Shown: positions 19,770-29,962 of the stretch, one piece after another
Position numbering within the stretch: the first letter of the stretch is position 1
Layout: each line of letters begins with the position of its first letter
DNA from: Magnetovibrio blakemorei
GTDB taxonomy: Bacteria; Pseudomonadota; Alphaproteobacteria; Rhodospirillales; Magnetovibrionaceae
Assembly: GCF_001746755.1 (NCBI RefSeq)
Contig: NZ_MCGG01000021.1
Span: 1 to 64,000, forward strand
Length of the DNA: 64,000 nt
Direction: 5' to 3'
Translations under genes and position numbers: made by a program
The notes under the pieces: generated by a model
Seen by the model: the letters and a program-made list of their open reading frames with translations, nothing else
Told to the model about the DNA's origin: nothing
Database searches by the model: none

Positions 19770-20921
19770 TCACAATCTATTGGGGTTGAGAATGGCGTGC
19801 GGATCAAAAGCGTCTTTCACCCGCCCCATCAAGGCCGCAACGCCGTCCGCCGGGGGTTGAAAAACGGGCACATCTTGGCTGCCCCTCATCAAGGTTGCGT
19901 GACCGCCATCCAGTCTTTGGCGCACGTCTTGTTGGGTGTCTGAGGCCAGCCAAATCAGCCCACCTGCCCAATCGAAGAAATGTTCCCCACTCAAAGATTT
20001 GGCGATGTCCGGGCCAGAGGTGGGGGGAACCGACAAGCGCCACAACGGTTGATCGCCTGCGAAAAAATGCACATCGCGAATTTCGCGCCACAAGGTCTCC
20101 GTGTTGGTGGTGTGCAGTTCTTCAACAGCGCCAAAGGGCGACAGCAAAGTTTTGAGCGCTTGGCAGCGCGCTTCGACCGACGGCCCTGGGCCTTCGACCC
20201 GCACCGCGGTCACACTGGTGCCCGCCCTGCTGACGTAAGAAACTTCGGATCTCTGGGCAATCGCGAACGGCAAATGCGCCACGCCCGAAACCTCATAAGG
20301 GCTATTTTGCGCGGTGCGCATGGCTTGACCGAAATCCACTGCCCCCAACAGCAATATCGTGCGGCTTTTTTCCGCTTTGGGCAGCACTTTAAAGGCCACG
20401 TCCGTGAGCACCGCCAAGGTGCCCATGGACCCCGCCATCAATTTGCTGAGATCAAATCCGGTGACGTTTTTCACCACCCGACCGCCGGACTTAAACGCTT
20501 CACCGCGACCACTCACCGCGTGAAAACCCAGCAAATGATCGCGGGCCGCCCCGGCCAGAGGACGACGCGGTCCTGCTTGGGCTGCGGCAAACAGTCCGCC
20601 GATGGTGCCGTCATTGGTGCCGTACAGCCCCTGTGGCGCCCACGGTTCAAAGGCCATCATTTGGTTGGCTTCATCCAAGGCGGCCTGAATTTCACCAACA
20701 GGCGTTCCGGCCCGCGCACTCATCACCAGTTCTTCAGGTTCATACAATTGGATGCCGCTGAGCCCGGACAGGTCCAACACGCCATCCGTTTGGCTCCGTG
20801 TTCCCAAGCCTTGCTTACTGCCCAGACCTGTCACTTCCAAGGTTTTGGGGGTATCGGAAAGAGCCCATTGCACGGCGTCGAGCACATCATCAGAGGTATG
20901 GGCTTTGATCAATTCACGCAT
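19770..20921 (-). CDS. glcE: Glycolate oxidase FAD-binding subunit GlcE
   Basis: 383 residues with a PCMH-type FAD domain at the N-terminus (VTGLGSKQGLGTRSQTDGVL, NDGTIGGLFAAAQAGPRRPL, GRVVKNVTGFDLSKLMAGS) and a weakly conserved C-terminal half ending in FDPHAILNPNRL. It is the second flavin subunit of the membrane-associated glycolate oxidase. It lies seven bases downstream of glcD and so is cotranscribed. Confidence 0.95.
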   Translation of the reverse strand: MRELIKAHTSDDVLDAVQWALSDTPKTLEVTGLGSKQGLGTRSQTDGVLDLSGLSGIQLYEPEELVMSARAGTPVGEIQAALDEANQMMAFEPWAPQGLYGTNDGTIGGLFAAAQAGPRRPLAGAARDHLLGFHAVSGRGEAFKSGGRVVKNVTGFDLSKLMAGSMGTLAVLTDVAFKVLPKAEKSRTILLLGAVDFGQAMRTAQNSPYEVSGVAHLPFAIAQRSEVSYVSRAGTSVTAVRVEGPGPSVEARCQALKTLLSPFGAVEELHTTNTETLWREIRDVHFFAGDQPLWRLSVPPTSGPDIAKSLSGEHFFDWAGGLIWLASDTQQDVRQRLDGGHATLMRGSQDVPVFQPPADGVAALMGRVKDAFDPHAILNPNRL

Positions 20922-20928
20922 ATCAGCC

Positions 20929-22416
20929 TCAAAACCGGGGGATGTCGGGGAACGGCAACTTGCCGTCTTTGATGTGCATGCGGCCCATCTCGGCGCAGCG
21001 ATTCAAGGTCGGAAAGACTTTGCCGGGGTTCAACAAGCCGTTGGCGTCAAACGCGCATTTTAAACGTTGCTGGTGCAGCAAATCATCTTCGGTGAACATT
21101 TCACCCATCAAATCGCGTTTTTCCACGCCGATGCCGTGTTCGCCCGACAGCACCCCGCCGACTTCCACACACAGGCGCAAAATGTCATGACCAAAGGCTT
21201 CGGCCTTGTCCAATTCGCCCGGTTGGTTGGCATCGTACAAAATCAAAGGATGCAGGTTCCCGTCGCCCGCATGAAACACATTGGCGACGCGCAACCCGTA
21301 CTTGGTGGCCAGCCCGTTCATGCGCGCCAACACGTTGGTCAACTGATGGCGCGGAATGGTCCCATCCATGGTCATGTAATCGGGTGAAATCCGCCCGACT
21401 GAGGGAAACGCAGACATGCGCCCCAGCCAAAACTGCTGGCGTTCTTGCTCCGTCTCGCTGACGCGCAAAAAGGTTGAGCCAACCCCTTCGGCAATCGTGC
21501 GCACGCGCTCCGTCAGATACGTCACTTCCGCCTCGGGTCCGTCCAGTTCCACCACCAACAGCGATTGCACATCCAACGGGTAGCCGGAATCGACAAACTG
21601 CTGCATCGCGCCGATGGCCATCTTGTCCATCATTTCCATGGCACCGGGAATGATCCCGGCACCAATAATGTTGGCCACACACGCACCGCCAGCTTCAACA
21701 CTGGGAAAGCCAACCAGCAAGGCTTTGGCGGTGTCGGGTTGTTTCAGAATGCGCACGGTAACTTCGGTGATGATGCCGAGCAGACCTTCCGATCCCGTCA
21801 CCGCGCCTAACAAATCCAAACCGCCCGCATCCATATGCTTGCCGCCCAGACGGATCACTTCACCGTCCATCAGCACCATTTCCAGCCCCAACACGTTGTT
21901 GGTGGTGAGGCCGTATTTCAAGCAATGCATGCCGCCGGCATTTTCCGCAACGTTGCCGCCGATGGTGCAGGCGATTTTTGAGGACGGATCGGGGGCGTAA
22001 TAATAGCCCTGGTCCTGCACCGCTTCGGTGATCGCCTTGTTGGTCACGCCGGGCTGGACCACGGCACAGCGATTTTCATAATCAATGTCCAAAACGGCCT
22101 TAAACTTGCCCAGACCCACCGTAACGGCATCGGCCAAGGGCAATGCGCCACCCGAAAGCCCGGTTCCGGCACCGCGCGGAACGATCTTCACCCCCAGCTC
22201 ATGGCAAGCTTTTAAAATGCCAGAGACTTGTGCGGTGGTGCTGGGCAAAACCACCACCATCGGCAATTGGCGATACGCCATCAAGCCATCGCATTCAAAA
22301 GTGCGCAGTTCGCTTTCGTCGACAATCACGCCCTCACCGGGCACAATGGCGCGTAAACGATCAATGATTTCAGCGCGCCGGGCTATGGTCTTTGCGTCAG
22401 GTATGGGCATTTTCAT
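20929..22416 (-). CDS. glcD: Glycolate oxidase subunit GlcD
   Basis: 495 residues. FAD-linked oxidase of the vanillyl-alcohol-oxidase fold: PRGAGTGLSGGALPLADAV is the FAD pyrophosphate loop, IGGNVAENAGGMHCLKYG follows, and the C-terminal cap ends with GEHGIGVEKRD and FDANGLLNPGKVFP. Catalytic flavin subunit oxidising (S)-2-hydroxy acids, mainly glycolate. First gene of glcDEF; the promoter should lie between 22417 and about 22530. No glcC regulator is visible nearby. Confidence 0.95.
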   Translation of the reverse strand: MKMPIPDAKTIARRAEIIDRLRAIVPGEGVIVDESELRTFECDGLMAYRQLPMVVVLPSTTAQVSGILKACHELGVKIVPRGAGTGLSGGALPLADAVTVGLGKFKAVLDIDYENRCAVVQPGVTNKAITEAVQDQGYYYAPDPSSKIACTIGGNVAENAGGMHCLKYGLTTNNVLGLEMVLMDGEVIRLGGKHMDAGGLDLLGAVTGSEGLLGIITEVTVRILKQPDTAKALLVGFPSVEAGGACVANIIGAGIIPGAMEMMDKMAIGAMQQFVDSGYPLDVQSLLVVELDGPEAEVTYLTERVRTIAEGVGSTFLRVSETEQERQQFWLGRMSAFPSVGRISPDYMTMDGTIPRHQLTNVLARMNGLATKYGLRVANVFHAGDGNLHPLILYDANQPGELDKAEAFGHDILRLCVEVGGVLSGEHGIGVEKRDLMGEMFTEDDLLHQQRLKCAFDANGLLNPGKVFPTLNRCAEMGRMHIKDGKLPFPDIPRF

Positions 22417-22538
22417 CAGATAGGCCTTTGCGATTCAGTACCGACAAACTTGGGGCCTAATGCGAACAAAAACAACGGAAATAGAGACCGTTTCCATGAT
22501 GCGGACGCTTGGCAGGGGGAAACGGGAATGCAGGCACA

Positions 22539-22571
22539 AAAAAAAGCTGCGCCCAATGACGCAGCTTTTTT
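22539..22571 (-). terminator. Intrinsic terminator after grxD
   Basis: AAAGCTGCG, loop, CGCAGCTTT stem with A- and T-runs on both sides. Read on the minus strand it ends in a T-run 25 bases after grxD. It separates the purine/bolA/grxD transcript from glcD. Confidence 0.85.
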
Positions 22572-22595
22572 GCATTTAAGAACCACCAAGAGCGC

Positions 22596-22934
22596 TTATG
22601 CGGCCTCAAAGGCGATGCCTTTATCCGTCAACAGCTTTTGCAGCTCGCCGGCTTCATACATTTCTTTGATGATATCGCAGCCACCGACGAATTCGCTTTT
22701 GACGTAAAGCTGAGGGATGGTCGGCCAGCTGGAGAATTCTTTAATGCCTTCGCGAATTTGCGGATCTTGAAGCACATCGATGCCCTTGAACTTCACCTGC
22801 ATGTGGCTCAACACGCCGACGACAGCAGCGGAAAACCCACACTGGGGAAACATCGGATTGCCCTTCATGAACAAGACGACTTCATTGCCATCCAGTTCAT
22901 CTTGAATTTTTTTAAATACGGCTTCTTTGCTCAT
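22596..22934 (-). CDS. grxD: Monothiol glutaredoxin (Grx4 type)
   Basis: 112 residues with the CGFS active site (GNPMFPQCGFSAAVV), the cis-Pro region WPTIPQLYV and GGCDII. Single-cysteine glutaredoxins bind a glutathione-ligated 2Fe-2S cluster and partner with BolA proteins in iron-sulfur delivery. The bolA gene is 24 bases upstream on the same strand, the classical pairing. Followed by an intrinsic terminator. Confidence 0.95.
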   Translation of the reverse strand: MSKEAVFKKIQDELDGNEVVLFMKGNPMFPQCGFSAAVVGVLSHMQVKFKGIDVLQDPQIREGIKEFSSWPTIPQLYVKSEFVGGCDIIKEMYEAGELQKLLTDKGIAFEAA

Positions 22935-22958
22935 TGTCTCTACCTTTGTTCTGGGAAA

Positions 22959-23198
22959 TTATGCGTCTTCGGGGATAGACGTCTGCAGGCCCAGGGCGTG
23001 CAGCTCTTTATCCATGGAACCCTTAAGTGCGGCGTAAACCATTTGGTGCTGCTGCACGCGCGATTTGCCGACAAAAGACCTGGACACCACATGGGCGGCG
23101 TAGTGATCGCCATCGCCCCGCAAGTCTTCGATGTGGACTTCGGCGTCCGGTAGGCCTTCTTTGATGAGGCGTTCAATTTCTGCGGCTTGCATCGCCAT
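22959..23198 (-). CDS. bolA: BolA-family protein
   Basis: 79 residues starting at the ATG at 23198, which has GGAG at good spacing; a longer open frame upstream lies in purL and is not BolA-like. The core RSFVGKSRVQQHQMVYAALK and GDGDHYAAHVVS contain the invariant His and the KxRxxRH-type surface of the family. Partners GrxD in 2Fe-2S cluster binding. Lies between purL and grxD. Confidence 0.93.
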   Translation of the reverse strand: MAMQAAEIERLIKEGLPDAEVHIEDLRGDGDHYAAHVVSRSFVGKSRVQQHQMVYAALKGSMDKELHALGLQTSIPEDA

Positions 23199-23226
23199 GG
23201 ATGGTGTCTCCTGTAAAGTCTTAAAA

Positions 23227-25437
23227 TCAACCCACTTCAAAATCCGGGTGCGCCATATAATCGGGCATCCATTTTTCGTGTGCATCTGACAGCTTGGAAA
23301 CGGATATGGTCCCGGCACCTGCAATGGTCAAGTCCTTACCGTCAACGATCCCAATTTGTGAGGCAACAACTCCGGCGGCCTTGGCGGCGGCCAGCAACGC
23401 CCCGGCGTCTTTGGTGGTGGCCAGATAACGCGCCTGGTCTTCTCCAAACAGCCACGCATGCAGCGGCAATTCACCACTTTGATCTTCGACGTCAGCACCC
23501 AGACCTGACTTCATGGCCATTTCCGCCAAGCCGACACCCAGCCCGCCGCTGGACAAATCGTGACAGGCCGTAATGGCACCCGCCAAAATTTGACCACGCA
23601 CAAAATCACCGTTTTTGCGCTCTGCGACCAAATCCACATGCGGGGCCGGACCATCCTTGCGGCCTTCGATTTCGGCCAAATACTGGCTGCAACCCAAGTG
23701 ACCCGCCGTCGCGCCGATCAGCACAATGGCCTCGCCTTGGGCCACAAAGCCCATGCCGACGGCCTTGGACACGTCTTGGATCACGCCCACGCCGCCGATG
23801 GTGGGGGTGGGCAGAATGCCTTGACCGTTGGTTTCGTTGTACAAAGACACGTTGCCCGACACGACCGGGTAATCCAGCGCGATGCACGCTTCGCCGATGC
23901 CCTGAACCGCGCCCACAAACTGACCCATGATTTCGGGACGTTGGGGGTTGCCGAAGTTCATATTATCGGTGATCGCCATCGGCAATGCACCGGTGGCTGA
24001 AATGTTGCGATAGGTTTCCGCCACCGCTTGACGGCCGCCTTCGACCGGGTCGGCAAAAACGTAACGCGGCGTCACGTCGGACGACATGGCAATGGCTTTT
24101 TGCGAACCATGGATACGCACCATCGCCGCGTCGCCGCCAGGACGGCCAAGACCTGTCGTGTCGCCCATGACCATGTGGTCATACTGTTCCCAAACCCAGC
24201 GTTTGGAACAGCCGTTGGGGCTGGACACCAAAGCCTTGATGGTCGCCATACAATCGGCGGGCGCTTTGACGTCGCCGGGTGCCAGCGGCGCGCGTTTGGG
24301 CGTCGGCACATAAGGACGGTCGTATTCGGGAGACGCTTGGGCCAACGGATTGATGGGCAAGTCCGCAACCACTTCACCGCCGTGAAACAGCCGCATGCGA
24401 CCCGTGTTGGTGATCGTGCCGATGATGGAAAAATCCAGTTCCCACTTTTCAAAGATGGCCTTCGCCATCTCTTCTTTGCCGGGCTTCAACACCATCAGCA
24501 TGCGTTCTTGGGATTCCGACAACATCATCTCATAGGGCGTCATGTTTTCTTCGCGCTGCGGCACGTTGTCCAAGTTCATGTCGATACCGACACCGCCGCT
24601 CGACGCCATTTCAAACGAAGACGACGTCAAGCCCGCAGCGCCCATGTCCTGGATGGCGACAATGGCGTCGGTCTGCATCAGTTCCAGACACGCTTCCAGC
24701 AACAGCTTTTCGGTGAACGGATCACCCACTTGAACGGTGGGGCGTTTTTCTTCGGTGTCGGCGGTGAATTCGGTCGACGCCATGGTGGCGCCGTGAATGC
24801 CGTCGCGGCCCGTTTTGGACCCCACATAGACCACCGGATTGCCGATGCCCGCAGCGGCGCAATAAAAGATGTTCTTGGCATCTGCAAGACCTACGCACAT
24901 GGCGTTGACCAAAATGTTGCCGTCATAGCTGGCGTCAAATTCGACTTCGCCGCCCACCGTGGGCACGCCCATGCAGTTGCCGTAACCGCCGATGCCTTCG
25001 ACCACACCGTGGACCAAGTGACGGGTCTTGGGATGCTCAGGCACACCAAAACGCAAGGCATTTAAGTTGGCGATGGGACGCGCACCCATGGTGAACACGT
25101 CGCGCATGATGCCGCCCACACCCGTGGCCGCGCCTTGATAAGGCTCGATGTAACTGGGGTGGTTGTGGCTTTCCATCTTAAAAATAATCGCGTCGTCATC
25201 GCCGATGTCGATAATGCCGGCGTTTTCACCAGGGCCGCAGATGACCCAGGGCGCCTTGGTCGGCAAGGTCTTGAGCCACTTTTTCGACGACTTGTAGGAA
25301 CAATGTTCCGACCACATGACGGAAAAGATGCCCAACTCGTTGATGTTCGGCTCGCGGCCCATGATTTCCAGGACCATTTTGTATTCGTCTTCGGACAGAC
25401 CGTGTTCGGCAACGATTTCAGGGGTGATTGCACTCAT
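23227..25437 (-). CDS. purL: Phosphoribosylformylglycinamidine synthase subunit PurL
   Basis: 736 residues, the small form that works with separate PurQ and PurS. ATP-grasp-like AIRS/PurM repeats: [20 protein letters not shown] and [20 protein letters not shown] near the N-terminus, [18 protein letters not shown] in the middle and [20 protein letters not shown] near the C-terminus. Converts FGAR, ATP and ammonia from PurQ to FGAM in step four of IMP synthesis. Thirteen bases downstream of purQ. Confidence 0.97.
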   Translation of the reverse strand: MSAITPEIVAEHGLSEDEYKMVLEIMGREPNINELGIFSVMWSEHCSYKSSKKWLKTLPTKAPWVICGPGENAGIIDIGDDDAIIFKMESHNHPSYIEPYQGAATGVGGIMRDVFTMGARPIANLNALRFGVPEHPKTRHLVHGVVEGIGGYGNCMGVPTVGGEVEFDASYDGNILVNAMCVGLADAKNIFYCAAAGIGNPVVYVGSKTGRDGIHGATMASTEFTADTEEKRPTVQVGDPFTEKLLLEACLELMQTDAIVAIQDMGAAGLTSSSFEMASSGGVGIDMNLDNVPQREENMTPYEMMLSESQERMLMVLKPGKEEMAKAIFEKWELDFSIIGTITNTGRMRLFHGGEVVADLPINPLAQASPEYDRPYVPTPKRAPLAPGDVKAPADCMATIKALVSSPNGCSKRWVWEQYDHMVMGDTTGLGRPGGDAAMVRIHGSQKAIAMSSDVTPRYVFADPVEGGRQAVAETYRNISATGALPMAITDNMNFGNPQRPEIMGQFVGAVQGIGEACIALDYPVVSGNVSLYNETNGQGILPTPTIGGVGVIQDVSKAVGMGFVAQGEAIVLIGATAGHLGCSQYLAEIEGRKDGPAPHVDLVAERKNGDFVRGQILAGAITACHDLSSGGLGVGLAEMAMKSGLGADVEDQSGELPLHAWLFGEDQARYLATTKDAGALLAAAKAAGVVASQIGIVDGKDLTIAGAGTISVSKLSDAHEKWMPDYMAHPDFEVG

Positions 25438-25450
25438 GATATTTCTCCCC

Positions 25451-26116
25451 TTACGCAGCTAAGCTTTTGACAAGGCCGTCGAACATGGGCTTGCCGTCGA
25501 TGCCACCCAGCAGCGGGTCAACCAAGCGTTCGGGGTGCGGCATCATGCCCAGCACGTTGCCCGCTTTGTTGAGCACGCCCGCAATGTCGTTGATGGAACC
25601 GTTGGGATTGTTCACATAGCGAAACGCCACTTGGCCGTTTCCTTCAATGGCCTTGAGGGTCTCGGCATCGGTGAAATAATTGCCATCGTGATGGGCCACC
25701 GGATAGGTGACCACTTCGCCTGAGCTGTAGCCGCTGGTGAAGATGGTGTTTGCATTTTCAACCTTGAGCGACACGTCTTTGCAGATGAATTTCAGGTGCG
25801 CATTGCGCATCAACACGCCCGGCAACAGGCCACTTTCGCACAACACCTGAAAGCCGTTGCAAATGCCCAGCACGGGCGCACCGCGCTGGGCGTGCTTGAC
25901 CACTTCGGCCATAATCGGCGAACGCGCAGCCATGGCGCCACAGCGCAAATAATCGCCGTAAGAAAAGCCCCCCGGAATGGTGACCAAGTCATAGCCGCTC
26001 AAATCAGTCTCGCGGTGCCAGACCATGTCGACAGGGCTGCCTAAGGAACGTTCCAAGGCAACCTTCATATCGCGGTCGCAGTTGGAAGCGGGAAATACGA
26101 TGACGCAGGCTTTCAT
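25451..26116 (-). CDS. purQ: Phosphoribosylformylglycinamidine synthase subunit PurQ
   Basis: 221 residues of class I glutamine amidotransferase fold. Nucleophile Cys in [19 protein letters not shown]; catalytic His and Glu in MPHPERLVD. The N-terminus [15 protein letters not shown] is typical. Supplies ammonia to PurL. Six bases after purS. Confidence 0.97.
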   Translation of the reverse strand: MKACVIVFPASNCDRDMKVALERSLGSPVDMVWHRETDLSGYDLVTIPGGFSYGDYLRCGAMAARSPIMAEVVKHAQRGAPVLGICNGFQVLCESGLLPGVLMRNAHLKFICKDVSLKVENANTIFTSGYSSGEVVTYPVAHHDGNYFTDAETLKAIEGNGQVAFRYVNNPNGSINDIAGVLNKAGNVLGMMPHPERLVDPLLGGIDGKPMFDGLVKSLAA

Positions 26117-26121
26117 GACAC

Positions 26122-26364
26122 TCAGCCTTCGATGTCGATGGTGTAGTTCTCAATCACCGTGTTGGCGAGCAGCTTTTTGCACATCTCATCCACCTGGGCG
26201 CGGGCTTTGTCGGCATCGGTCTCGGCCAGATCCAGTTCGATGAACTTGCCTTGGCGGGCCTGCTTGACCCCCTTAAAACCCAGTGAGCCCAAGGTGTGCT
26301 CGATGGCTTTGCCTTGGGGGTCGAGGACGCCGTTTTTTAAGGTGACGTGAACTTTGGCTTTCAT
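26122..26364 (-). CDS. purS: Phosphoribosylformylglycinamidine synthase subunit PurS
   Basis: 80 residues starting at the ATG at 26364 ([20 protein letters not shown]); the frame is open for six more codons without PurS homology. Small dimeric subunit that bridges PurL and PurQ. It keeps the family core [20 protein letters not shown]. Confidence 0.95.
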   Translation of the reverse strand: MKAKVHVTLKNGVLDPQGKAIEHTLGSLGFKGVKQARQGKFIELDLAETDADKARAQVDEMCKKLLANTVIENYTIDIEG

Positions 26365-26400
26365 GGGTTCTCTCGTTTGCAAGTTGAGCTTTAAACGTTT

Positions 26401-26433
26401 CAGGCCGGGCCTCCTCTTCGGGGACCCGGCCTG
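26401..26433 (-). other. Strong GC-rich hairpin between purC and purS
   Basis: CAGGCCGGG...CCCGGCCTG, a nine-base-pair arm, lies in the 81-base gap between purC (stop 26446) and purS (start 26364). It has no T-run on the minus strand, so it is more likely a processing or partial-attenuation hairpin than a full terminator. Confidence 0.6.
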
Positions 26434-26445
26434 ATGTGAGGGAGG

Positions 26446-27210
26446 TTACTGCATCGTGTCGGAGCCGGGCATATCGCCGGGACCCGATTCGGGTAAAATA
26501 CCGAGGCGACGGGCGACTTCTTGATAAGCCTCTTCCACACCGCCCAAGTCGCGACGGAAGCGGTCTTTGTCCATCTTCTCGTTGGTATTCATATCCCACA
26601 GACGGCAGTTGTCGGGGCTGATTTCGTCCGCCAGGATGATGCGCATTTGCTCTTCTTCCCAAACGCGGCCAAATTCCAGCTTAAAATCGATCAGACGAAT
26701 GCCGATGCCGAGGAACAGCCCGGTCAGGAAATCGTTGATGCGCAGAGACATGGACATGATTTCGTCCAGATCGGGCGGAGTCGCCCAGCCAAACGCGGTG
26801 ATGTGTTCTTCAGACACCATCGGATCGTCCAGTTCGTCGGCTTTATAATAATACTCGACGATGGAGCGCGGCAACGGCGTGCCTTCGGGCATATCGAAAC
26901 GCTTCGCCAGCGAACCCGCGATGATGTTGCGCACCACGACCTCGATGGGAATGATTTCGACTTCCCGCACCAATTGTTCGCGCATGTTGAGGCGGCGCAC
27001 AAAGTGCGTGGGAATGCCGATATCCGCCAATTTGAGCATCAGATACTCAGAAATGCGGTTGTTCAGCACACCTTTGCCCGTAATGGTGCCCTTCTTTTTG
27101 TTGTTGAAGGCGGTGGCGTCGTCCTTGAAGTACTGGACCACGGTTCCCGGCTCAGGACCTTCAAAGATCACTTTTGCCTTGCCTTCGTAAAGCTGCCTGC
27201 GTTTGGCCAT
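26446..27210 (-). CDS. purC: SAICAR synthetase PurC
   Basis: 254 residues with start ATG at 27210 ([18 protein letters not shown]); the longer upstream frame is not conserved. [25 protein letters not shown] and [20 protein letters not shown] are the SAICAR synthetase signatures. Catalyses ATP-dependent joining of CAIR and aspartate. First gene of purC-purS-purQ-purL-bolA-grxD. The 190 bases upstream hold the promoter and a short direct repeat ATCCTTGGCGC. Confidence 0.97.
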   Translation of the reverse strand: MAKRRQLYEGKAKVIFEGPEPGTVVQYFKDDATAFNNKKKGTITGKGVLNNRISEYLMLKLADIGIPTHFVRRLNMREQLVREVEIIPIEVVVRNIIAGSLAKRFDMPEGTPLPRSIVEYYYKADELDDPMVSEEHITAFGWATPPDLDEIMSMSLRINDFLTGLFLGIGIRLIDFKLEFGRVWEEEQMRIILADEISPDNCRLWDMNTNEKMDKDRFRRDLGGVEEAYQEVARRLGILPESGPGDMPGSDTMQ

Positions 27211-27399
27211 AATATCTGCTTTCCAATGATGGTGCGCCAAGGATGACGCGCCAAGGATACGAAGGGCCCTCAAAACGCGAGGCCCGGATGCCCTTTCCCC
27301 GTATGCCACGGAGTGGGACGTCGTAAAGAAGGGGCTGATATACCACTTGGACGACGGCAAAACAACGTTCTCAAACGGCTTTTCACACGTTTGCGGGGA

Positions 27400-28155
27400 T
27401 CAAAAGGTCACATTTTCCCACACAGCCCCACCCACCGGGCCGCCGCGAAAGCGCCAAATGGCCGAAACCTCAGGATTCCCAGGCTTTGGAATGGCGATCA
27501 GAGAACTCGAAGACGTTGCAAAACCGTTTTCCAACTGAATCAGCATCGCACTTTCTGGCCCCCCACCCGGCTCCGTTTTGGGGCTTTCGAACAGCCGCTG
27601 CCAATCTTGCCAATTGCCCGATTCGGGATCGGGCGGCGTTGCGGCTTCGAATTGAGGGCGATAAAAGCGCTGGCGGGACGAGTGCTCCTCATCGTTCAAA
27701 TCGTGCGCCGTCAACATGGACACCCCGTCCAAAAGGGGTTCGACATGAATTTTCCGCGCCCCCTCAAAGGACGCAATCCAGTAGGCATCGCGCACATCGG
27801 CCACCACCATGTTGAACGGGCGATAGGCATCTGGGTCCAAAAAGGCCAAGGCTTCCGCGGCGACCGAGGCCTCGGCGTGCTCTAGGGCTTCCAGCGGCAA
27901 TTCGCCTCGTGAGCGTTTGTTCGCCATCGGCCCCAGGGTTCCCGGACGATTGAGCACACACGCCATAACCCCGTAATCGTTCACGCCCAGCCACGTGCCC
28001 CCGGCCAACTGATCCAAACCGGCCACTAAATGGTCGCGATCGGGCCAGTGGCGGGCCGGAGGCAGCCACGCGCGGCCCGCGTTTTCATCGCGGTTTGCCC
28101 CCAAAATCAAAGGCCAAGGATGGTTTGGACGACGCAATACGACAACTGTGCACAT
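27400..28155 (-). CDS. NRDE family protein (DUF833/TANGO2-like)
   Basis: 251 residues starting at MCTVVVLRRPNHPWPLILGA, which puts Cys at position 2 as expected for an Ntn-hydrolase-like nucleophile. The ANRDE signature follows at about 23. Full length for the family, related to eukaryotic TANGO2. Biochemical role unsettled. Minus strand, 189 bases upstream of purC; could be cotranscribed with it. Confidence 0.85.
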   Translation of the reverse strand: MCTVVVLRRPNHPWPLILGANRDENAGRAWLPPARHWPDRDHLVAGLDQLAGGTWLGVNDYGVMACVLNRPGTLGPMANKRSRGELPLEALEHAEASVAAEALAFLDPDAYRPFNMVVADVRDAYWIASFEGARKIHVEPLLDGVSMLTAHDLNDEEHSSRQRFYRPQFEAATPPDPESGNWQDWQRLFESPKTEPGGGPESAMLIQLENGFATSSSSLIAIPKPGNPEVSAIWRFRGGPVGGAVWENVTF

Positions 28156-28377
28156 AAGGCTTAGTGTATCGTGGCTTTGCCCCGAAAAAAACCTTTCCCT
28201 TTGTCTTGCAAGCTGGCACATTGCCCGCGCGAATTAAGGGGTCGTTGTGCCTGGGTGCGGCCCCACATATATACTCTAAAGGACCTCCTCACCTTTAAGA
28301 CTGCCTCTGCTTTTGGGCACACACAAGTTTGGCGTCTTAATACGTAAGTTACGACACACGACTCAAAAGGACATTAC

Positions 28378-28728
28378 ATGTCTGATAGCTTTCAAGACCG
28401 CGAAAAAAGCTTCGAAGCCAAATTCAAACTCGAAGGTGAAATGCTGTTTAAGGCGCAGGCGCGTCGGAACAAGTATTTAGGCCTTTGGGCCGCCGAAAAA
28501 ATGGGCATGACCGACACGGATGCCGCGGCTTACGCAAGAACCGTTGTGATTTCTGATTTAGAAGAAGTCGGTGACGAAGATGTGATCCGTAAGGTCATGG
28601 GCGATTTCAAGACCCACAACGTCACTGTCAGCGAAGCCAGTCTGCGCACAGAACTGGAACGCCTGATGGGGATCGCCATAGAAGAAGTCAAAAGCGATTT
28701 CGATCCGTTGGGTTCGGATCACAACTAA
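28378..28728 (+). CDS. ATPase inhibitor subunit zeta (DUF1476)
   Basis: 116 residues: FQDREKSFEAKFKLEGEMLF, ARRNKYLGLWAAEKMGM and a C-terminal charged helix. This alphaproteobacterial family includes the Paracoccus zeta subunit, which blocks rotation of F1-ATPase in the hydrolysis direction through its N-terminal segment. Soluble. AAAGGA lies just upstream of the ATG. Ends 35 bases before a strong terminator. Confidence 0.9.
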   Translation: MSDSFQDREKSFEAKFKLEGEMLFKAQARRNKYLGLWAAEKMGMTDTDAAAYARTVVISDLEEVGDEDVIRKVMGDFKTHNVTVSEASLRTELERLMGIAIEEVKSDFDPLGSDHN

Positions 28729-28762
28729 CCGCTCTGACCAATTCCCTCCTGACAATGACAAA

Positions 28763-28791
28763 AAAGGCCGCTCCCTCGGGAGCGGCCTTTT
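28763..28791. terminator. Bidirectional intrinsic terminator, ancestral rpsD/zeta terminator
   Basis: Perfect stem AAAGGCCGCTCCC/GGGAGCGGCCTTT with T-runs on both strands. On the + strand it ends the zeta gene. On the minus strand it would have ended rpsD before the element at 28833-32673 inserted between them. Confidence 0.88.
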
Positions 28792-28832
28792 GTATTGTAT
28801 GCTGGTTTCGTGTCGTCTGATTTCGGCGCGAA

Positions 28833-28845
28833 TTAGCGCGAATAG
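28833..28845. repeat. Left attachment-site core
   Basis: TTAGCGCGAATAG, identical to the rpsD-side copy at 32661-32673. The chromosome resumes to the left with the zeta/rpsD terminator. Flanking bases differ, so identity is limited to 13 bases. Confidence 0.85.
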
Positions 28846-28959
28846 CATATATAAAACGGATAATGTTATGTTCCATATAGCTTTTTCAGCACCTAAAAGC
28901 TGTAAGCACCCCACCAGTGTATACCCATAACGTGCGCCGTAAATAGTCGTTTTTCCGTA

Positions 28960-29403
28960 TCAGCCTTTTCGCAACGTCGCCATCCGTTCTTTCTTCGCCA
29001 TAGCCAGTGCTTTGTCCAGTTCCCCAGCCATAACAGCGTCTTTCAGCATCCCAATAACCTCAGCCAGCTTTTCCTTCTCGCCAACTTCAATCGCCGTATT
29101 TTCGCCGCTTAATTTCAGCGCCCTATTTCCATACCGCACTTCCGTAAACCAGTTGCCATCAACGTTGCGCCAATACCATTTTCGCAAGCGTTGCTCTATT
29201 CTCTGCGTCACCCGTTCGCCATTTTCAGCTGTCACGTAAATCTGCCGTGTCTTCACCAGCTTTTCCCCACGCAACTCAGCCGCAGCCAACTCAAGCTGTT
29301 CGTCCAAGTGTTCAACAAGCCTACGCCGCATCTGCTGCTCAGCCGTCTCTGTATTTTCCCCACGCTTTTCAGCAGTCAGTTTCAGTTTTCGCATCACGCT
29401 CAT
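28960..29403 (-). CDS. DUF6641-like element protein, proline-free
   Basis: 147 residues from the ATG at 29403, which has GGAGAG seven bases upstream. Highly charged and helical; the central pattern (QRLRKWYWRNVDGNWFTEV, YGNRALKLSGENTAIEVG, VIGMLKDAVMAGELDKAL) resembles DUF6641 proteins of proteobacterial mobile elements, function unknown. It has no proline, and none of its roughly 70 coding-strand C residues follows T or C. Last gene before the left end of the element. Confidence 0.75.
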   Translation of the reverse strand: MSVMRKLKLTAEKRGENTETAEQQMRRRLVEHLDEQLELAAAELRGEKLVKTRQIYVTAENGERVTQRIEQRLRKWYWRNVDGNWFTEVRYGNRALKLSGENTAIEVGEKEKLAEVIGMLKDAVMAGELDKALAMAKKERMATLRKG

Positions 29404-29477
29404 TTCAACTCTCCTTAAGTCTCTGTAAAACAAGCGTAATGCCGTCTTTCAATTTCGCAACCTAATAATCTAAATCC

Positions 29478-29786
29478 TCAACCTAATAAAATAGCATCCT
29501 TAACTCTGCGCTCCAGCTTGTCAAAACGCTCAAGCCAATCTGCCGTTAAATTTCGCAAGTAGCTGTTTTCCGTCGTTGCCAATCGTCGTTCGCAAGCCAA
29601 TTTGTCGCAATTCAGTCGTCGCCATAAATTAATCAATGCCCCTGCGCTCGCTGTCGCTCCGCTGCTTTTCAAGTATGCGTAATACGTGTCGCATTTCCCC
29701 AAGTAGTCCCTGCTAAATTTTTTCTCCGTTAAATATGCGTCCTCAATCAACAAGTCATTATAAACCTCATCTAAAATCGCCATCAT
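29478..29786 (-). CDS. DUF6626-like element protein, proline-free
   Basis: 102 residues. The ATG at 29786 follows GGAGG at six bases. The core KKFSRDYLGKCDTYYAYLKS and ASAGALINLWRRL resembles DUF6626, a small family common beside alphaproteobacterial integrases; the predicted helical fold suggests a DNA-binding or accessory role (inference). No proline and no TC or CC on the coding strand. Confidence 0.75.
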   Translation of the reverse strand: MMAILDEVYNDLLIEDAYLTEKKFSRDYLGKCDTYYAYLKSSGATASAGALINLWRRLNCDKLACERRLATTENSYLRNLTADWLERFDKLERRVKDAILLG

Positions 29787-29962
29787 CAAACACCTCCTAA
29801 TAAATGTATTCTTTAGTAATTTAATTGGTTATGTATTATTTAACACCGTTGTAAGTAGTTATTATTTAATGTGAATGTTATTATGAATTTAACAATACTA
29901 TACACTAAAGCGTCCAGCGTATTATCGCCAAACACCCTAACAAGCGCCTACATATTCGATTA
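29787..29962. other. AT-rich intergenic segment, candidate origin or promoter
   Basis: About 175 bases of AT-rich sequence between the HUH Rep-like gene and the DUF6626-like gene. It contains AATTGGTTATGT (29823-29834), which recurs exactly at 32646-32657 beside the right attachment core. GA/GG are present here at a less depleted level than in the genes (four by eye). Confidence 0.4.
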